Below, piece by piece: positions 60,101-64,000 of a stretch of 64,000 bases of DNA (its first letter is position 1; the number at the start of each line of letters is the position of its first letter). The DNA lies in assembly GCF_000279535.1 (NCBI RefSeq), contig NZ_ALCH01000003.1, positions 62,001 through 126,000 on the forward strand, read 5' to 3'. The notes under the pieces are model-generated. The model ran no database searches. It worked only from the letters and a program-made list of their open reading frames with translations, and had not been told where the DNA came from. Source of the DNA: Streptococcus infantis SPAR10 (lineage in GTDB: Bacteria; Bacillota; Bacilli; Lactobacillales; Streptococcaceae). The position numbers and the translations under genes are program-made.

Positions 60101-60129
60101 ATTATATGTTATTGTTTTTTCTTTGTCAA
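60101..60129 (-). promoter_or_regulatory. Consensus promoter for the tryptophan region
   Basis: Minus-strand TTGACA (60124-60129), exactly 17 bases, TATAAT (60101-60106): a perfect sigma-A promoter ahead of the first T-box. It is the only strong promoter I see for the second trpB and possibly the whole trp region. Confidence 0.9.
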
Positions 60130-60162
60130 TCGTTTTCATTCATTTTTTACTAATTTTTTTAA

Positions 60163-61389
60163 TTATTTTTGTGAAGCACCTAGAATTTCTTCAGAAACTC
60201 TGACAAAAGTCTCAATGATATAATCTACTTCTTCGTCCGTTAATTTCGTGTGAAGTGGTAGTGTAATCTCGTTTACAAAGAAGGCATAAGCTCGCGGATA
60301 ATCTGCCATATCAAAGCCAAGATTCTTATAGGCTGTCAAAAGCGGAAGCGGTTTGTAATGAACATTACTTGCAATTCCTGCCTTGGCCAATTCTTGAATG
60401 ATTTGATTACGTTGTTCGAGACTAGCACCTTCTACATGGGTGATGTAAAGGTGACGACAAGATTCAACAGTATCTGTCTCATGAGCCAATGGATGGATAG
60501 GAGTCCCTGCAAATCCACGGTCATAGCGATCCACGATGTCCTTACGACGTTGTAATAAAGCAGGATAACGATCTAGCTGAACTAGACCAAGTGAAGCCAT
60601 GATATCTGTCATGTTGCACTTGTAGGCTGGTGTTACGATATCGTATTCCCATGAACCCAGTTGCATCTTGGCAAGAGCATCTTTTGTTTGACCATGAAGG
60701 GAAAGGATTTGGAATTCCTTGTACATTTCTTCATCGTCAATCGCTGGATTGGCTTTCCAAGTGGCACTTCCTCCTTCTGCAGTTGTAAAATTCTTAACTG
60801 CGTGGAAAGAGAATGAAGTAAAGTCAGCAATTGAACCGGCTGGTTGTCCCTTATAGGTTGAACCTAAAGCATGGGCACTATCAGAGACAATCACAATACG
60901 GTTAAAAGCCTTCTGCCACTTGCTAGCAGCTGTAAAGAGGTCGCGTTTCTTTTCTACAACTTGGAACAAACGGTCATAGTCACAGATAATCCCTGCTAGT
61001 TCTACCGGGATGATGACTTTAGTCTTCTCAGTAATAGCTTGCTCAAGCTTATCATAGTCCATTTCAAAGGTATCATCTTGGATATCAACCATCACTGGTG
61101 TCGCACCTACGTGAGTGATGACGCTACATGATGCTGTATAAGTCATAGCTGGAACGATGACTTCGTCACCAGGCCCTACTTCAAGTACGCGCAAGATCAA
61201 TTCAAGAGCTGCTGTTGCAGAGTTGAGGCAGACTGTCTTAGGCGTTTGAGTATAGACGGACAGACGACGCTCTAGTTCTTTTGTCTTTGGACCTGTTGTG
61301 ATCCAACCAGAACGAAGGGTATCGGCTACTTCAGCAATTTCAGCTTCGGTAATATCGGGTGGTGAAAATGGAATATTATACTTTGTCAT
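60163..61389 (-). CDS. DegT/DnrJ/EryC1/StrS-family sugar aminotransferase
   Basis: PLP-dependent nucleotide-sugar aminotransferase of 408 residues; the PLP Lys is Lys199 in SFHAVKNFTTAEGG. It lies 40 bases after a sugar-1-phosphate transferase gene. In pneumococcus the equivalent pair is assigned to making AATGal (2-acetamido-4-amino-trideoxygalactose) and loading it on undecaprenyl phosphate, the first step of teichoic acid repeat synthesis. That specificity is inferred from context and family. Confidence 0.85.
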   Translation of the reverse strand: MTKYNIPFSPPDITEAEIAEVADTLRSGWITTGPKTKELERRLSVYTQTPKTVCLNSATAALELILRVLEVGPGDEVIVPAMTYTASCSVITHVGATPVMVDIQDDTFEMDYDKLEQAITEKTKVIIPVELAGIICDYDRLFQVVEKKRDLFTAASKWQKAFNRIVIVSDSAHALGSTYKGQPAGSIADFTSFSFHAVKNFTTAEGGSATWKANPAIDDEEMYKEFQILSLHGQTKDALAKMQLGSWEYDIVTPAYKCNMTDIMASLGLVQLDRYPALLQRRKDIVDRYDRGFAGTPIHPLAHETDTVESCRHLYITHVEGASLEQRNQIIQELAKAGIASNVHYKPLPLLTAYKNLGFDMADYPRAYAFFVNEITLPLHTKLTDEEVDYIIETFVRVSEEILGASQK

Positions 61390-61428
61390 TGATTTACTCC
61401 TTTTACTGTATTCACTCTTATGACTACT

Positions 61429-62121
61429 TTATTTTAAAACTTCAACTACGGTCTGGAACATGATTTTGATATCTCCGAAGAAATTAAAATCACGTAGGTA
61501 GGCTAGGTTAAAGTGCATTTTCTCTGGAAGGACTCTTTCCACATAAGCCTGGTCAACCGTCATACCTTTTGCAGTCATTTGACTGATGATGGCATCCTCA
61601 TCCTTATAGTTAATGCTGGCAAGGGATGTAATCCCCGCTGGCAAAAGCAAGGTAGCCATCATTTCAGGGCTATACTGCTCTGTGTAGCGTGGTACTTCTG
61701 GGCGTGTTCCTACAAAAGACATCTCTCCTTTGAGGACATTGACCAATTGCGGCAATTCATCCAAACGAACACGTCGAATGAAATTTCCAACTTTTGTGAT
61801 ACGACTGTCATTTGCAGAAGTTACTAGACTTCCTTTTTTATCAGCATCCGTCACCATGGTCCGGAATTTCCAAATCTTGAAATGACGGTTGTACTGGGTT
61901 ACCCGCACTTGCTTGTAAATAACTGGACCCTTGCTATCTAGCTTGATCCAGATGCTTAGAATCAGAAATAAGGGGGAGGTCAAGATTAACAAGACTACGG
62001 CTAGAAACAAATCTAGACAACGCTTGAAAATCAGTGAGCCTTTTCTTCTAGACACAAGCTGGTAGTATGGTTTTACCTCGCTCAATTGCATTTCTTGAGG
62101 TAGTTCATCCCATTTCAGCAT
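61429..62121 (-). CDS. Undecaprenyl-phosphate sugar-1-phosphate transferase
   Basis: 230 residues from ATG 62121 (GGAG seven bases before it; an upstream ATG at 62127 is too close to that site). An N-terminal membrane segment is followed by the bacterial sugar transferase domain, with KRCLDLFLAVVLL, WKFRTMV, RRVRLDELPQLVNVLKGEM and VGTRPEVP. Enzymes of this family start glycan assembly on the lipid carrier. Here the neighbour is an aminotransferase, so AATGal is the likely sugar. Confidence 0.88.
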   Translation of the reverse strand: MLKWDELPQEMQLSEVKPYYQLVSRRKGSLIFKRCLDLFLAVVLLILTSPLFLILSIWIKLDSKGPVIYKQVRVTQYNRHFKIWKFRTMVTDADKKGSLVTSANDSRITKVGNFIRRVRLDELPQLVNVLKGEMSFVGTRPEVPRYTEQYSPEMMATLLLPAGITSLASINYKDEDAIISQMTAKGMTVDQAYVERVLPEKMHFNLAYLRDFNFFGDIKIMFQTVVEVLK

Positions 62122-62165
62122 GCACATTCTCCTCTGTTTTTATATAATCTTTATTAACATTCTAC

Positions 62166-62174
62166 ATTATACCA
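62166..62174 (-). promoter_or_regulatory. Extended -10 promoter for the sugar transferase pair
   Basis: Minus-strand TGGTATAAT, with a TTGCAC about 19 bases upstream, ahead of the transferase start. Confidence 0.55.
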
Positions 62175-62224
62175 CAAAATGAAAGAGGCAGTGCAAGAAA
62201 TCTATGTTTTAAAGGAATTCTTCC

Positions 62225-63967
62225 TTAGGAAAGAGCACCTGCTTGCAAACTATACATCTTGTGATAGGTTCCACCCAATGCTAGGAGTTCCTCGTGGGTC
62301 CCACTTTCAATGATACGTCCCTTATCAAGAACATAGATACAATTAGCATCTTGAATGGTAGAAAGGCGATGGGCGATGGCAATGGTTGTCCGACCTTGTC
62401 TCATCTTAGCTAGGGAATTTTGGACCAGAGCTTCTGTTTCAGAGTCGATATTGGCTGTTGCTTCATCCAAAATCAGGATTTTAGGTTGACTGGCAACAGT
62501 TCTAGCAAAGGCAAGAAGCTGACGTTGACCGGTTGAAAAACTCGAACCACGCTCAGATACAGGAGCATCATAACCTAAAGGAAGATCTTGAATGAAGGAA
62601 TCTGCATCGACAAATTCTGCTGCAGCCTTGACTTGGTCATCGCTGATATCTTGGTACATGGCGATATTGGACTTAATGGTCCCATGATAGAGGAAGGGGT
62701 CCTGTAGAACCAAACCGATGTTTTTTCTCAGCTCCTCTTGACTATACTCTCGAATATCCACACCATCTAGTAGAACCCGTCCTGACTGAAATTCGTAAAA
62801 ACGCATGAGGACATTGATGATAGAAGATTTTCCCGATCCTGTATGTCCGACAAAGGCAATGGTTTCACCTTTATTGACGGTAAAGGAAATATCATCGAGA
62901 ATTTGGTGTTTTCCATCATAAGAGAAGGACACGTGTTCAAAGCGGAGATTCCCTTCTCTAATCTCGGCTTGTCCATTTTCTTGGACCGGTTCATAGTTGG
63001 TCTCATCGATCAGTGCAAAGACACGACCTGCTGACACCATGGATGTCTGAAGAGTAGAAAAGTTTTGCGTTACCTCGATGAGCGGATCAAAGAGGCGGTT
63101 GATGTACTGGATAAAGGCATACATAGTTCCTGCCGTTATTCCTAGATAAAGTCCACGATAGCCAAAGTAAGCCATCAAAACCGCATATCCCAACAGCTTC
63201 AACAAACTCATAACTGGACGTAAAAAGAGAGAATCCAAGGCTACTGAACGGTTAGCGTAGACTAAGTGTTCCTGGTTTATCTCATCAAACTCTTCTTGCA
63301 GGCGTTTTTCTTGGTTAAAGGCTTGAATAATACGAATTCCTTCTATATTTTCTGCCAGCTTACTGTTAATATCTGACAGTAGACTTCTGGTTTTTTCAAT
63401 GACCTTGACCGATTTTTTACGGTAGAGATTAACCAAAAGGAAAATCAAAGGCAGAAAGAGCAAGACTAAAGCAGTCAGACGATAGTCCAAAACTAACATG
63501 GTATAAAGGGTCGTCACGAATATAAAGACTGCCGAGATAAAGCTAGATAAGATTCCCGAAAACATATCACTGATAGTCTCGGTGTCATTTGTCAAACGAG
63601 AGACAATAGAACCTGCAGGCGTTTTATCAAAGTAAGACATGCCTAGCTTCTCCATATTGGCAAAGGCATCACGTCGAATATCTCTAACGATACTGTAGGA
63701 CACGCGCGCAAAAAGGAGATTCCCCACATATTGGACAATGGTTTGAAGAATGTAGAGACCATAGTAAACTAGCAAAACTGTAACAGCAAGCTGATTAAGG
63801 TTGTTTAGATACTGGTCGATAAAGTGAGAAGCTACCAGGGGGATAATACTCTTAACAACAGTTGTCGCAAGGAGAAAAGCTAAGGCTAAAAAGGTGAGGA
63901 GCCCATAAGGCTTAAGATAAGACAACAAACGCTTTAATACAGCCCATTGTTCTTGTTTATTCCGCAT
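62225..63967 (-). CDS. ABC exporter half-transporter (membrane-ATPase fusion)
   Basis: 580 residues: an N-terminal six-helix exporter domain (about 1-320), then an ATPase domain with Walker A GHTGSGKSS, a signature FSTGQRQ in place of LSGGQ, Walker B ILILDEATANID, and the His-loop AHRLSTI. The degenerate signature is common in heterodimeric exporters. Its start overlaps the end of the preceding gene, so it pairs with an upstream partner. Drug or lipid specificity cannot be told. Confidence 0.9.
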   Translation of the reverse strand: MRNKQEQWAVLKRLLSYLKPYGLLTFLALAFLLATTVVKSIIPLVASHFIDQYLNNLNQLAVTVLLVYYGLYILQTIVQYVGNLLFARVSYSIVRDIRRDAFANMEKLGMSYFDKTPAGSIVSRLTNDTETISDMFSGILSSFISAVFIFVTTLYTMLVLDYRLTALVLLFLPLIFLLVNLYRKKSVKVIEKTRSLLSDINSKLAENIEGIRIIQAFNQEKRLQEEFDEINQEHLVYANRSVALDSLFLRPVMSLLKLLGYAVLMAYFGYRGLYLGITAGTMYAFIQYINRLFDPLIEVTQNFSTLQTSMVSAGRVFALIDETNYEPVQENGQAEIREGNLRFEHVSFSYDGKHQILDDISFTVNKGETIAFVGHTGSGKSSIINVLMRFYEFQSGRVLLDGVDIREYSQEELRKNIGLVLQDPFLYHGTIKSNIAMYQDISDDQVKAAAEFVDADSFIQDLPLGYDAPVSERGSSFSTGQRQLLAFARTVASQPKILILDEATANIDSETEALVQNSLAKMRQGRTTIAIAHRLSTIQDANCIYVLDKGRIIESGTHEELLALGGTYHKMYSLQAGALS

Positions 63968-64000
63968 CTTCTTCTCCTTTCATTTCTAACTGTTGAGACT
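63957..64000 (-). CDS. 3' end of the partner ABC half-transporter (partial)
   Basis: The last codons read about ...SQQLEMKGEEDAE and stop at 63957, overlapping the next start by 11 bases. Only 14 codons are in the window, so the partner-gene call rests on position and on the usual tandem arrangement. Confidence 0.5.
   Translation of the reverse strand, partial: SQQLEMKGEEDAE

Overview
The window is a low-GC Firmicute chromosome segment, and everything points to a Streptococcus of the mitis/oralis/pneumoniae group. The gene content and local order match pneumococcal blocks I know: priA-fmt-rsmB-phpP-stkP; yqeG-yqeH-yhbY-nadD-yqeK-rsfS; mvaS-mvaA; scrA/scrB-scrR; the riboswitch-controlled P-type ATPase divergent from mntE; and trpEGDCFBA next to the prepilin peptidase cclA. 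Promoters are near-consensus TTGACA/TATAAT, often with an extended -10. Two MITE-like intergenic repeats fit a naturally transformable streptococcus. I see no rRNA, tRNA, CRISPR array, prophage or full insertion sequence.

Layout. 1-4.1 kb: an MFS transporter, then prfB-ftsE-ftsX, where prfB carries the RF2 programmed +1 frameshift. 4.2-9 kb: MTA/SAH deaminase-type amidohydrolase, fused MsrAB, and hom-thrB for threonine. 9-14.7 kb: a cloverleaf-like repeat, YaaA, a peptide-deformylase paralogue lacking the motif-1 glutamine, and a metal module made of a Mn/Ca P-type ATPase behind a yybP-ykoY (Mn) riboswitch and the divergent CDF exporter mntE. 14.7-20.4 kb: sucrose regulon scrK, scrA // scrB-scrR with a pair of matching operator-like motifs over the two divergent promoters. 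20.4-24.3 kb: mevalonate genes mvaA/mvaS and a two-subunit Thr/Ser exporter. 24.3-32.7 kb: stkP/phpP signalling with rsmB, fmt and priA, then rpoZ and gmk. 32.7-41.9 kb: rny, tmcAL, a methyltransferase, rsfS, yqeK, nadD, yhbY, yqeH, yqeG, corA and a short MscS-like channel. A second MITE-like element lies between yqeH and yhbY. 42-50.7 kb: sstT, a FUSC-like membrane protein, typA, a pseudouridine synthase next to a tandemly duplicated small membrane protein gene, a rhodanese-like gene, yqgQ with an apparent frameshift, an ECF S component with a pyridoxine/HMP kinase, and truA. 51.3-60.1 kb: cclA and the tryptophan region. 60.1-64 kb: an aminotransferase and a sugar-phosphate transferase, both probably for teichoic-acid precursor initiation, and an ABC exporter half-transporter whose partner runs off the right edge.

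The most unusual part is the tryptophan locus. A second, separate tryptophan synthase beta gene lies upstream of the full trpEGDCFBA operon. Each of the two units has its own T-box leader with a UGG (Trp) specifier. Only the distal leader has a visible promoter, which suggests two attenuators in series on one transcript. Other points worth checking are a roughly 425-bp tandem duplication that copied the 3' end of a pseudouridine synthase gene, the homopolymer frameshift in yqgQ, a StkP with three rather than four PASTA repeats, a C-terminally short MscS, and enzymes that have lost a canonical active-site residue (deformylase paralogue, rhodanese).
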